Positions 43,086 to 52,401 of a stretch of 64,000 nt of DNA are shown one piece after another. The notes beneath the pieces are model-generated. The model searched no databases and had not been told where the DNA came from. It saw only the letters and a list, made by a program, of their open reading frames with translations. Position 1 is the first letter of the stretch. Each line of letters begins with the position of its first letter. The translations under genes were made by a program, and so were the position numbers. The DNA comes from Flavobacterium sp. (lineage in GTDB: Bacteria; Bacteroidota; Bacteroidia; Flavobacteriales; Flavobacteriaceae), in the NCBI GenBank assembly GCA_018883065.1, contig VEQT01000003.1:1-64000 (forward strand), written 5' to 3'.

Positions 43086-46000
43086 ATGAAATTTCGGCAG
43101 GTACTTGTTTTAACGGCCTTTATTATTTACATAACCGAGTCTTATGCTCAGGTTAATGTAAGCAATACGGCTCCTACAGCAATTATCGATTTTTCTAATT
43201 CCATGCAAACTACCGTTGGAACAACTCCTAGCACGGCGTTTACCGGCGCAGGATTTCAGCCAAATCCAACTGTTGCAGGACGACTCAACTCAAATGCATG
43301 GGAAGTTAAAGGGTGGAGTTTTGGTAATTTACTTTTTGGCGGAACCCAAACCTTAGATGATTTTGGGAGGGGTCAAACATCTACCGCTGTAATTACTCCT
43401 GGTATTTATGCATATACCGACACCCCTAGCTCAGATGTTAATCCTGCTTTATTAATTCAACCTGGACTTTCTGATTTTGATCCAGGAACCATCACCCTTA
43501 AAATAAGAAATAACGGCACCACCAACATTACTCAACTTACTATCTCGTATGATTTATTTGTGCGAAATGACGAAGGAAACGCATCCTCAATTAATTTTTC
43601 GCATTCCCCCAACAATACAGTATTTGCAACAGAACCTGCTTTAGAGTACATTTCGCCAGATGTGCCAGATGATTTTCAATGGGTACATGTTGAAACGTTA
43701 TATCCATCCCGTGTTATTGTGATTGGAAGCTTGAATTTAGCGCCTGGAAGTTTGTATTACATTCGCTGGACACCCGAAATTATTTCTGGAACTGGTGCAA
43801 GTGATGAATTTGGGTTAGATGACATCAACATCACAGCTTCCTATGGAACTCCTGCGCCAGAAATTAATGTTACGGCTTATGGCAACTCAGTTTTTTCTGG
43901 CGACATTACACCCACTGTTGGCGAAGGCACAGATTATGCGCCCATTACATTCCCTATGTCCACGATAAATACCGTGCAATCCATTACCTATTTTATCCAG
44001 AATTTAGGAGCGCAGCCTTTAAACATAACCGATGTTACTGTTACGGGTGTAAATGCGGCCAACTTTACAATTCTTGGTTTACTGCCTACTGGAGCCATAG
44101 CTCCGGCTACTTCGACTATTAGTTCAAAATCCTTTACCATTACATTTGATCCTAGTTTTCAGGGGCTTCATACTGCTCGCATTAATATTTTTAGCAACGA
44201 CAGCGACGAAAACCCCTATTGGTTTGACATACAGGGATATGGAATTATACCTATACCGGATATCCGCATTAATGGAGGGCCAATAGGAGGCGGGTTAAGT
44301 ATTGTTACCAATGGTAGTTTAATTCCAAGTGTTGTAAACAATACACTTTTTGGATCGGTTGCAGTTGGAACTTCTTTGCCCAAAAACTTTATTGTTAGAA
44401 ATGATTGCCCGCAAAATGCGCCCGTGCTTTTTACAGGAGTGGCGCCCTATGTGTTTTTAAGCGGAGCTAATCCGGGAGATTTTTCAATTACTACCCCAAT
44501 TGTTGGCGCCACGCTTTTGCCTGGATTTACTAGAAATTTTACAATTCAATTTACGCCAACTGCTGGTGGAATTCGTTCAGCATTAGTGACCATTCCTAAC
44601 AATGATCCCGACGAGGGGCCATTTACTTTTTTGGTTCAAGGAACCGGTTTAATGCCGGAAATAGATATTACAGGAAATACGCAACCAATTTTGAGTGGAG
44701 CCACAACCACATCCGCTTTTAATCACACATTTTTTGATTATTTAAATGTGACAACTGGAACCTTAGAGCGAACCTATACCATAACAAACACGGGTACTTT
44801 GGCATTGAATTTGGGACCAATTACTATTTCAGGTCTGCAAGCTTCAGACTTTTCAGTAATCACACCTCCCGCATCTTCAGTTGCTGTTGGTGCTACTACT
44901 ACTTTTGTTATTCGTTTTGATCCATCGGCGACTGGTCAACGCAATGCAGTAGTGTCTATTGCCAACAACGACGCAGATGAAAACCCATATACATTTGCTA
45001 TAAATGGCTATGGCGTTGATTACATGCCATGCAGTTTAGGTGCTACCGAAATTGTAGGCATGCAAAATTTTGAAACACTTATTACGCCGGGCCCAGCATG
45101 GACATACGGTACAACAGGAACTCCAACAGTAGGGGCCGGAACAGCATATGGAGCCGCCGCTGATAATGGGGTGATTATGTCAAATCGATTTTTGGATGCA
45201 AGAAGTATACAAGTAAGCAACAGCACAGTGGTGCTTACAATGGCAACAATCAATGCGTCTGCTTATGCCGACTTGCAATTGAATTTTAGATTAGCTGCTT
45301 TATCGTCAACCGCTGCCGAAGGTCTGGACGCGCTTGATCGGGTTATTGTAGCGGTGAGCACCAATGGAGGCACAACCTATTCTAACGAATTATTAATCCA
45401 AGGAAATACCAATGCCAAATGGTCATTTGCAAGTGGAACTGGAACGGTAAACCAAAATTATGACGGAGACAACATCTCTACTAATTTTAATCCTGGTGGC
45501 GGCGGTTACATTACTACAAATGGATTTTCTACCATTACGTTAGGAAAACTTCCCAAATCAACAGCTTTACGAATTAAAATCACCATTAACTGCAACCTCA
45601 ATGAGATATGGGCAATTGATAACATCGTTTTAAATGGACGAAAAGAATTGTCAACTACATGGAATGGAACAGCATGGAGTTCAAACGCGCCTACAAGCAA
45701 CATAAAGGCTATTTTTAATGGGGATTATAATTCGGCAACTTATGGAAATGTATCTGCCTGCAAATGCGAAGTCAATGCTGGAAAAACGGTAACAGTGAGT
45801 CCAAATACAAGCTTCAGTATTGAGAGCGATATTGACAATAAAGGCATATTTCAAGTTGAAAATAATGCAGTATTAATTCAAAAAAATGATTTTGCAATCA
45901 ATACAGGTGCAGCAAAAATAAAGCGATTCAGTACCCCGATGCGTCGCTTTGATTTCACCTATTGGTCTTCGCCGGTTATGGGTCAAACGTTGTTCTCATT

Positions 46001-47267
46001 TTCCCCATTGACCTTGTCAGACAAGTATTTTCAGTTTGATCCAAGTATAGGCAACTGGGTAAATGTGCCAAATAGCACAATTATGGCTATCGGAAAAGGA
46101 TACATTATACGTGCACCTCAAACTTTTGATATAGTAACGCCTGCCGTATTTGATACCGGTGAATTTAATGGGGTTCCCAACAACGGATTTATACAAACAC
46201 CCATAGTACTTGGCGCCAGTACTTTAAATTTGATTGGCAATCCCTATCCATCAGCCTTGAATGCCAATGCGTTTCTTTCGTTTCCAGAAAACGCAAGTAC
46301 GGTAGAAGGCACCATTTATTTATGGACACACAACACGGCCCTCACCAACAATGCCTATTCCTCAAACGACTATGCGGTATATAATTATTCTGGAACCGTG
46401 AGTACATCGGCATCAACTAGTACGGGGTTAAACACCCAAATTCCAACTGGGAAAATAGCTTCAGGCCAAAGTTTTTTCATCAAAGGATTGGCCAATGGAA
46501 ATGTGAGTTTTTACAACAACATGCGTTTGGCAACCAACAACAATGAGTTTTTCCGTCAAGAAACAGCAAATCCCAATTCACATATTGCTCCTGCTGCCGA
46601 TAGATTGTGGCTTAATTTAACCAATACCCAAGGAGCATTTAAACAACTCATGGTGGGCTATCACAACCAAGCTACCAATGGATATGATCGTGGGTTTGAC
46701 GGAGAAGTGCTTAACGGAAACAGCTATCTTAATTTTTATACACAAAACAACAGCAAACAACTGGCCATCCAAACCAATGGGTTTCCTTGGGCCGTTCAAG
46801 ATTATTTTATGCTTGGATACAAGGCAACTATCTCTGGCAATTTGACTATTGCAGTTGATCGTGCTGAAGGTTTGTTTGCCCAACATAATGTATACCTTGA
46901 AGACACTGTGTTGCACACTACACAGCTTTTGAATCAAGGTGCTTATACATTTTATAGTGCAGCTGGTGAGTTTAAAACCCGATTTATTCTACGGTTTTTG
47001 CCCATAGTGGGAGTGTATTCGAAAGAAAACATACAAGAGGAACTGGTTAATGTGATTGCTCAAAAAACAAACAACGGCATACTAGTAACTAGCAGCTTGA
47101 GCTCAATAAATGAAGTTGTTGTTTTTGATTTACTTGGTCGAGTGTTGCGCACACAAAAATCCACTTCGTCTTCGTGTCAAGTACCTTTAGAAATTCCATC
47201 TCAGGTTATATTAGTTAAAACCTATTTAGCAGACGGTACAATTTCTACCTCTAAAGTATTGTATTAA
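43086..47267 (+). CDS. Giant T9SS surface protein with choice-of-anchor D repeats (sorting signal type C)
   Basis: A 1393-residue secreted protein and paralogue of the preceding one. It has a signal peptide (1-21, ending SYA), then an anchor-like N-region. Three choice-of-anchor-D/ASPM-SPD2-hydin-like modules follow, starting PEINVTAYG (about 258), PDIRINGGPIGGG and PEIDITGNTQP, each ending in an NNDxDENPYTF-like strand. A jelly-roll-like segment comes next (about 640-855). Residues 857-1393 match the C-terminal module of its neighbour (TWNGTAWSSN, FDFTYWSSP, LIGNPYPSALNANAF, RLWLNLTNTQGAFKQLMVGY) and end in a type C T9SS sorting signal. Its stop codon interlocks with the convergent bioB stop (TTAA at 47264-47267). 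The function is probably adhesion; no enzyme motif is seen. Confidence 0.83.
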   Translation: MKFRQVLVLTAFIIYITESYAQVNVSNTAPTAIIDFSNSMQTTVGTTPSTAFTGAGFQPNPTVAGRLNSNAWEVKGWSFGNLLFGGTQTLDDFGRGQTSTAVITPGIYAYTDTPSSDVNPALLIQPGLSDFDPGTITLKIRNNGTTNITQLTISYDLFVRNDEGNASSINFSHSPNNTVFATEPALEYISPDVPDDFQWVHVETLYPSRVIVIGSLNLAPGSLYYIRWTPEIISGTGASDEFGLDDINITASYGTPAPEINVTAYGNSVFSGDITPTVGEGTDYAPITFPMSTINTVQSITYFIQNLGAQPLNITDVTVTGVNAANFTILGLLPTGAIAPATSTISSKSFTITFDPSFQGLHTARINIFSNDSDENPYWFDIQGYGIIPIPDIRINGGPIGGGLSIVTNGSLIPSVVNNTLFGSVAVGTSLPKNFIVRNDCPQNAPVLFTGVAPYVFLSGANPGDFSITTPIVGATLLPGFTRNFTIQFTPTAGGIRSALVTIPNNDPDEGPFTFLVQGTGLMPEIDITGNTQPILSGATTTSAFNHTFFDYLNVTTGTLERTYTITNTGTLALNLGPITISGLQASDFSVITPPASSVAVGATTTFVIRFDPSATGQRNAVVSIANNDADENPYTFAINGYGVDYMPCSLGATEIVGMQNFETLITPGPAWTYGTTGTPTVGAGTAYGAAADNGVIMSNRFLDARSIQVSNSTVVLTMATINASAYADLQLNFRLAALSSTAAEGLDALDRVIVAVSTNGGTTYSNELLIQGNTNAKWSFASGTGTVNQNYDGDNISTNFNPGGGGYITTNGFSTITLGKLPKSTALRIKITINCNLNEIWAIDNIVLNGRKELSTTWNGTAWSSNAPTSNIKAIFNGDYNSATYGNVSACKCEVNAGKTVTVSPNTSFSIESDIDNKGIFQVENNAVLIQKNDFAINTGAAKIKRFSTPMRRFDFTYWSSPVMGQTLFSFSPLTLSDKYFQFDPSIGNWVNVPNSTIMAIGKGYIIRAPQTFDIVTPAVFDTGEFNGVPNNGFIQTPIVLGASTLNLIGNPYPSALNANAFLSFPENASTVEGTIYLWTHNTALTNNAYSSNDYAVYNYSGTVSTSASTSTGLNTQIPTGKIASGQSFFIKGLANGNVSFYNNMRLATNNNEFFRQETANPNSHIAPAADRLWLNLTNTQGAFKQLMVGYHNQATNGYDRGFDGEVLNGNSYLNFYTQNNSKQLAIQTNGFPWAVQDYFMLGYKATISGNLTIAVDRAEGLFAQHNVYLEDTVLHTTQLLNQGAYTFYSAAGEFKTRFILRFLPIVGVYSKENIQEELVNVIAQKTNNGILVTSSLSSINEVVVFDLLGRVLRTQKSTSSSCQVPLEIPSQVILVKTYLADGTISTSKVLY

Positions 47268-48352
47268 GTTGTTTTTTTACCTGACGCCTCTAAGTTTCGT
47301 TCGATGGTGTGACCTGGTCTAGACCATTTTGGTTTTTCACCCAAAGGTTGATATTGCGAATCTTCTGCTTCAACGGTTTGTGGTTGCATCACTTTTATAA
47401 AAGGTTTCTGCGGAACCAAGCCCAAGAGTTCAAACATTTTCATGTCTTCATTTACATCGGGATTCGGTGTAGTAAGTAATTTGTCTCCTGCAAAAATAGA
47501 ATTAGCTCCAGCAAAGAAACACAAGGCTTGTCCTTCGCGAGACATGTTGGTTCTTCCGGCAGATAAACGTACTTGCGTTTCGGGCATTACAATTCGGGTA
47601 GTGGCTACCATGCGGATCATTTCCCAAATCTCAACTGGTTTTTCGTCTTCCATTGGGGTACCTTCTACGGCAACTAATGCATTAATAGGGACCGATTCGG
47701 GTTGTGGATTTAATGTAGATAAAGCAACCAACATGCCCGCGCGATCTTCAATGGATTCGCCCATGCCAATAATACCGCCGCTACACACCGTTACATTGGT
47801 TTTGCGCACATTGTCTATGGTTTGCAAACGGTCTTCAAATCCACGTGTTGAAATCACTTCTTTGTAGTATTCTTCTGAGGTATCTAAGTTATGGTTGTAG
47901 GCATAAAGCCCTGCTTCCGCTAATCGTTTGGCTTGGTTTTCAGTGAGCATACCCAAGGTACAGCATACCTCCATGTCTAATTTATTAATGGTACGAACCA
48001 TTTCTAACACTTGGTCAAATTCAGGGCCGTCTTTCACATTTCGCCAAGCGGCACCCATGCAAACGCGAGAAGATCCGCTTGATTTTGCGCGCAACGCTTG
48101 TGCTTTTACTTGTTGCACCGACATCAAATCATTGCCTTCAATGTTGGTGTGGTAGCGAGCAGCTTGAGGACAATAGCCACAATCTTCTGGGCAACCACCT
48201 GTTTTAATCGAGAGCAAGGTTGAAACTTGAACTACATTTGGATCGTGATTTTGGCGGTGTATGGTGGCTGCTTCATACAGCAAATCCATCATAGGTTTGT
48301 TGTAAATGGCAATAATTTCGTCTTTGGTCCACGTGTGTTTTGTGCTCGACAT
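47264..48352 (-). CDS. bioB: Biotin synthase
   Basis: BioB, the radical-SAM enzyme that inserts sulfur into dethiobiotin. The 362-residue protein has the SAM cluster motif GGCPEDCGYCPQ (CxxxCxxC, about residues 53-64), the second-cluster cysteines in SSRVCMGAAWR and VCCTLGML, and the conserved LSAGRTNMSREGQALCFFAGANS near residue 265-290 (quoted in part: SAGRTNMSREGQ). ATG 48352 is the start. It lies apart from bioF-D-A, separated by the two giant T9SS genes and recX. Confidence 0.97.
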   Translation of the reverse strand: MSSTKHTWTKDEIIAIYNKPMMDLLYEAATIHRQNHDPNVVQVSTLLSIKTGGCPEDCGYCPQAARYHTNIEGNDLMSVQQVKAQALRAKSSGSSRVCMGAAWRNVKDGPEFDQVLEMVRTINKLDMEVCCTLGMLTENQAKRLAEAGLYAYNHNLDTSEEYYKEVISTRGFEDRLQTIDNVRKTNVTVCSGGIIGMGESIEDRAGMLVALSTLNPQPESVPINALVAVEGTPMEDEKPVEIWEMIRMVATTRIVMPETQVRLSAGRTNMSREGQALCFFAGANSIFAGDKLLTTPNPDVNEDMKMFELLGLVPQKPFIKVMQPQTVEAEDSQYQPLGEKPKWSRPGHTIERNLEASGKKTT

Positions 48353-48374
48353 ACCGTATTTTATTTTAGTGTTT

Positions 48375-48382
48375 CAAAAGTA
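48375..48382 (-). promoter_or_regulatory. -7 promoter element (TACTTTTG) for bioB
   Basis: An exact TAnnTTTG match on the minus strand, 22 bases before the bioB ATG, in the 54-base gap after ribF. It suggests that bioB has its own promoter besides any read-through from ribF. Confidence 0.45.
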
Positions 48383-48406
48383 GCAAATAAGTCAGAAAAA
48401 AAGTGG

Positions 48407-49351
48407 TTATTGGGCTAATTGTTCATCAGATGCAATGGCTTTAGTTGCCCAAATCAGGTCTTTTTCAATTTGTGCCTTCAAATCAGTCAGGGAATCAAAT
48501 TTTATTTCATCTCGTAAAAAGTCTACTAATTCAACGGTGATTTCTTGGCCATACAAATCGGCATTGAAATCCAAGAAATGTACTTCTATGGTTTGTTTAT
48601 TTCCATTGATTGTAGGGCGTAAACCAATATTCATTAAGCCATACACATGCTTTGAATCCATCTTACTTAGCACCAAATAAACCCCGTTTTTGGGAATCAG
48701 TTTATAGGTTGTTCCCAACTGTAAATTTGCAGTTGGAAATCCAAGCGTACGACCCAATTGATTTCCTAGTTCAACAGTCCCACTGAGCTGGTAACGATGT
48801 CCTAGATAGGCATTTGCCAATTTTACTTCTGCCGTATGTAATGCGTTTCGAATTTTGGTAGAACTTACATTTACTGCTTGGTAGGTTTCGGCCTCTATTT
48901 GATCAACCGCAAAGCCATGTTGTTTTCCATATTGCACTAAATCATCAAAATTAGCTGTTCGATTATGACCAAATCGATGGTCGTGACCCACAATAATTTT
49001 TTTTACATGTAATTTTTCAACCAAAATGGTTTTAATAAATTGTTCAGCACTTAGGGCTGAAAATGCCTGATCAAATGGGTGAATGATAAGGCAATCGACG
49101 CCAGTTTTAGCAAGTAACACCGTGCGTTCTTGTATAGTATTGAGCAGTTGTATAGCATGTTCACCTTGTAAAACCAGGCGGGGATGCGGAAAAAAAGTTA
49201 GAATTACACTTTTGCAATTTTCTTGTTTAGCGTCGGCAATTAGTTGTTCAATTATTTTAAGATGTCCCAGGTGAACGCCATCAAAAGTACCAATGGTTAC
49301 AACTGTTTTTTCGTTGGTTTCAAATAAATCAATTCCTTGATAGGTTGTCAA
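48407..49351 (-). CDS. ribF: Bifunctional riboflavin kinase/FAD synthetase
   Basis: RibF phosphorylates riboflavin to FMN and adenylates FMN to FAD. The 314-residue protein has the N-terminal adenylyltransferase domain with TIGTFDGVHLGHLKII (HxGH, about residues 18-33) and VGHDHRFGHNR. The C-terminal kinase domain has GRTLGFPTANL and NGVYLVLSKM (about 185-300). The start is TTG at 49351, since no in-frame ATG or GTG exists before the upstream stop. No FMN riboswitch-like leader is seen. Confidence 0.95.
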   Translation of the reverse strand: MTTYQGIDLFETNEKTVVTIGTFDGVHLGHLKIIEQLIADAKQENCKSVILTFFPHPRLVLQGEHAIQLLNTIQERTVLLAKTGVDCLIIHPFDQAFSALSAEQFIKTILVEKLHVKKIIVGHDHRFGHNRTANFDDLVQYGKQHGFAVDQIEAETYQAVNVSSTKIRNALHTAEVKLANAYLGHRYQLSGTVELGNQLGRTLGFPTANLQLGTTYKLIPKNGVYLVLSKMDSKHVYGLMNIGLRPTINGNKQTIEVHFLDFNADLYGQEITVELVDFLRDEIKFDSLTDLKAQIEKDLIWATKAIASDEQLAQ

Positions 49352-49373
49352 AATGCCGGTTTTAAAATTGCGC

Positions 49374-49381
49374 CAAATTTA
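49374..49381 (-). promoter_or_regulatory. -7 promoter element (TAAATTTG) for ribF
   Basis: An exact TAnnTTTG match on the minus strand, 22 bases before the ribF start. A TTG at complement 49405-49407 is 23 bases upstream, at the long end of known spacing. Confidence 0.5.
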
Positions 49382-49520
49382 ACCATCCCAATTGATAAAT
49401 TGACCAATATTTCGTGTTATATCAAAATTTAACACCACAATTTTGCTAAAAACGCAAAGCCAATTCACAAAAACTCAAAATAAATACTATTTTTACGACC
49501 TATTATTATTCAACCAAAAA

Positions 49521-52229
49521 ATGAAAAAATCACTACTATTTCTTGCTGCCTTGTGTTCATTTTCGCAAGTATTTGCTCAAAATTATGGCTCTTGGAAAAA
49601 GCTAACCGCTACCCAATTGCCACAAGAATCATTAATTAGAACTACTTCGTATTCTGAAAATCAAACACTATTTACATTGGATCTCAATGAATTTAGATTG
49701 GCTTTAACCAACGTTCCTGCTGTTTTTTCTGGTAATGCAGGTGCTACCGTTTATTTTCCTAACAGTAACGGAGAATTAGAAAAATTTTATGTTTGGGAAA
49801 ACTCAAACTTCGAACCAGCATTACAAGCACAGTATCCAGGAATTAGATCATTTTCGGGAAATAGTGCTACCGATTTAACGGCTACCATTCGATTTAGTTT
49901 AGATCCACGTGGGATACAAACCATGGTAATGCGTCCTGACAATGGCACAGAATTTATTGAGCCATACACCAAAGACAATTCAGTTTATGTGTTGTTCGAC
50001 ACCAAAACAAGAAACACACCTAAATTACCTTTTACTTGTGGTACCATAGAAGAAGTTTTGACTCATGATTTATTAGATGATTCCGCGCTTACCAATCGAG
50101 CAAGTAATTTGTCATACAAAACCATGCGTTTGGCTTTGTCTTGCGTGGCCGAGTACACTACTTTCTTTGGAGGAACTGTTGCTGGAGCTTTAGGCGGTAT
50201 GAATGCTACAATGACACGTGTCAATGGAATTCTTGAAAGAGATCTTGCCTTGCACTTAAATATCATTGCTAATAATGCATCTGTAATTTACACCAATGCC
50301 AATACAGATCCATACTCAAATGGAGCGACCGGTTCAGGAGGTGCATGGAATGCTGAATTACAAAACACATTAACTAGCGTAATAGGGGAAGCCAACTACG
50401 ATATTGGTCATTTATTTGGCGCTTCTGGCGGCGGAGGGAACGCAGGATGTATTGGTTGCGTATGTGTAGATGGCAATAAAGGAAGTGCGTTTACTTCCCC
50501 ATCAAATAACATTCCACAAGGCGATACATTTGATGTTGATTATGTGGTGCATGAAATGGGACATCAGTTGGGTGGAAATCATAGTTTTTCATATCAAACA
50601 GAAGGCAGTGGCGTAAATGTGGAGCCGGGTAGTGGATCTACAATTATGGGCTATGCGGGTATTACCAGTTATGATGTGCAAAACAATTCGGATGCGTATT
50701 TCACTTTTGCGAATATCAAACAAATACAAACCAACTTAAATACTAAAACCTGTCCGGTTAGTACGCCAATTACAGATAATGCAGTCCCTGTAATTACTTT
50801 CCCTTTACCTAGCGCCAATACGTCAAGTCCGGCTACTGTATTTACAATTCCTAAAAGCACACCTTATATCCTAAAAGGAGTAGTAACAGATCCTGACGGA
50901 GATGCAATGACTTACACTTGGGAATCTATTGACAGTGCTGGAACAACTGCTTCTGGTGCAAACAGTGTGGCTTCGCCTACAAAAGCTTCTGGTCCTAATT
51001 TTAGATCTTTACCACCAAGCACCTCTCCTAATCGGTACATGCCTGCCTATGCAAGCGTATTAAATGGCGTATTATCAACTCAGTGGGAATCGGTTAATTC
51101 AACAGGTAGAAATTCAAAATTTGCCTTTACAGCCAGAGACAATCACGCGGGAGGAAATCAACAAACCAACACAACTTCAATAACAGTTACAACAAGTGCA
51201 ACTGTTGGGCCATTTGCGGTAACTTCCCAAAGTACTTTAGGTGAAGCATGGGCCCAAGGATCAACCAAAACGATAACCTGGGATGTGAACAACTCGAATA
51301 CATTGGCAGGTTCGGCTAACGTGAATATCAAATTGTCAATTGATGGAGGACAAACTTTCCCTTATACCTTAGCTTCGAATACCCCAAATGATGGGAATGA
51401 AGATATAGTTGTGCCTTCAACTCCGGCTTCATTAAACTGTCGATTAATGATTGAACCAACCGCTAATATTTATTATGCGATTAATTCAAAAGCGTTTTAC
51501 ATAGGATACGAAGTAATCAACAACTGTGTGACCTATAATTTTTCGGGTGCAGCCTTTAATTTAACAAACGGGACAAATTCATGGACCACCAAAACAATTA
51601 ATGTGCCTACAGCGGGTACAATTAGTGATGTAAACATTACAGTAAATGCTACTCACACGAATTTACAAAACCTACAAATGGCGGTTATTCGTCCTGGAGG
51701 TACAATTCTAACTTTTTACAACCAACATTGTACAGGATCTGCAAATATGAATGTCACTTTTGATAGTCAAGGCCCTGCTTTGGCTTGTGCTAGTCCATTG
51801 GTAGGGACTTTTGCGCCATCAAACGCAAACTTAAATACGTTAAGCGGTTTTAGCCAACAAGGAAATTGGCAGTTTGGATTTAAAGATGTAGTAGCAGGCC
51901 CAGATTCTGGAACAATTAACTCCTTTTCAATTGAAGTTTGTTCACAGACTACTCAATTGTTAGCGGCAGATACATTTGGATTCGAGAACTTTAGCTTGTA
52001 TCCAAATCCAAATAACGGTACGTTTACTGTTGCATTTACAGCGCAATCAAGCGACAAAATTGATATAGAAGTTCACGATTTAAGCGGACGAAAAATTCTA
52101 TCTAATTCGTATGCTAACCAAGGCGTATTTGCTGAAACGCTTCAGTTAGAGAATGCACAATCGGGAATTTACTTGGTGTCAATTACCAATGGAACCAATA
52201 AAATTGTGAAACGAATTGTAAAACAATAG
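49521..52229 (+). CDS. Secreted reprolysin-like zinc metalloprotease with P domain, T9SS type A
   Basis: A 902-residue exported protease. The signal peptide (1-19, QVFA before Gln) fixes ATG 49521. A pro-region leads to the metzincin catalytic domain (about 195-415), with the zinc site VHEMGHQLGGNHSF (HExxHxxGxxH) and the downstream Met-turn region STIMGYAG. An Ig-like linker follows, then a proprotein-convertase P/Homo-B-like domain (about 680-815, NLQMAVIRPGG and GNWQFGFKD). The C-terminus is a T9SS type A sorting domain (SLYPNPNNGTFTV, ending KRIVKQ). All zinc ligands are present, so activity in secreted form is likely. A strong terminator follows. Confidence 0.92.
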   Translation: MKKSLLFLAALCSFSQVFAQNYGSWKKLTATQLPQESLIRTTSYSENQTLFTLDLNEFRLALTNVPAVFSGNAGATVYFPNSNGELEKFYVWENSNFEPALQAQYPGIRSFSGNSATDLTATIRFSLDPRGIQTMVMRPDNGTEFIEPYTKDNSVYVLFDTKTRNTPKLPFTCGTIEEVLTHDLLDDSALTNRASNLSYKTMRLALSCVAEYTTFFGGTVAGALGGMNATMTRVNGILERDLALHLNIIANNASVIYTNANTDPYSNGATGSGGAWNAELQNTLTSVIGEANYDIGHLFGASGGGGNAGCIGCVCVDGNKGSAFTSPSNNIPQGDTFDVDYVVHEMGHQLGGNHSFSYQTEGSGVNVEPGSGSTIMGYAGITSYDVQNNSDAYFTFANIKQIQTNLNTKTCPVSTPITDNAVPVITFPLPSANTSSPATVFTIPKSTPYILKGVVTDPDGDAMTYTWESIDSAGTTASGANSVASPTKASGPNFRSLPPSTSPNRYMPAYASVLNGVLSTQWESVNSTGRNSKFAFTARDNHAGGNQQTNTTSITVTTSATVGPFAVTSQSTLGEAWAQGSTKTITWDVNNSNTLAGSANVNIKLSIDGGQTFPYTLASNTPNDGNEDIVVPSTPASLNCRLMIEPTANIYYAINSKAFYIGYEVINNCVTYNFSGAAFNLTNGTNSWTTKTINVPTAGTISDVNITVNATHTNLQNLQMAVIRPGGTILTFYNQHCTGSANMNVTFDSQGPALACASPLVGTFAPSNANLNTLSGFSQQGNWQFGFKDVVAGPDSGTINSFSIEVCSQTTQLLAADTFGFENFSLYPNPNNGTFTVAFTAQSSDKIDIEVHDLSGRKILSNSYANQGVFAETLQLENAQSGIYLVSITNGTNKIVKRIVKQ

Positions 52230-52245
52230 TAGAATACAAATACAG

Positions 52246-52274
52246 AAAAGCGCTCAATTGAGCGCTTTTTTTTT
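52246..52274 (+). terminator. Intrinsic terminator after metalloprotease gene
   Basis: The stem AAAAGCGCTC/GAGCGCTTTT (52246-52255 with 52260-52269) has an AATT loop and a T-run. Confidence 0.92.
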
Positions 52275-52375
52275 GGACATGAATTTGTTACAAACAGTAG
52301 TATTGGCGCTTCAAATTTTGTTTACTTATTTTAGGTAAAATTGTGTTCATGACCAGTAAAATTCAGAATTAGTCC

Positions 52376-52383
52376 TAAATTTG
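52376..52383 (+). promoter_or_regulatory. -7 promoter element (TAAATTTG) for aspS
   Basis: An exact TAnnTTTG match 18 bases before the aspS ATG; no TTG at 19-base spacing. It supports ATG 52402 over an upstream in-frame TTG at 52381. Confidence 0.5.
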
Positions 52384-52401
52384 CACACTAAATTATTTAG
52401 C

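Noticed and set aside
47442-47867. 141-residue open frame on the plus strand
   Set aside because: Antisense to bioB; no promoter or recognisable domain.
49352-49520. FMN riboswitch ahead of ribF
   Set aside because: The 169-base divergent region is AT-rich, with none of the conserved FMN-element motifs, and the ribF leader implied by the -7 box is too short.
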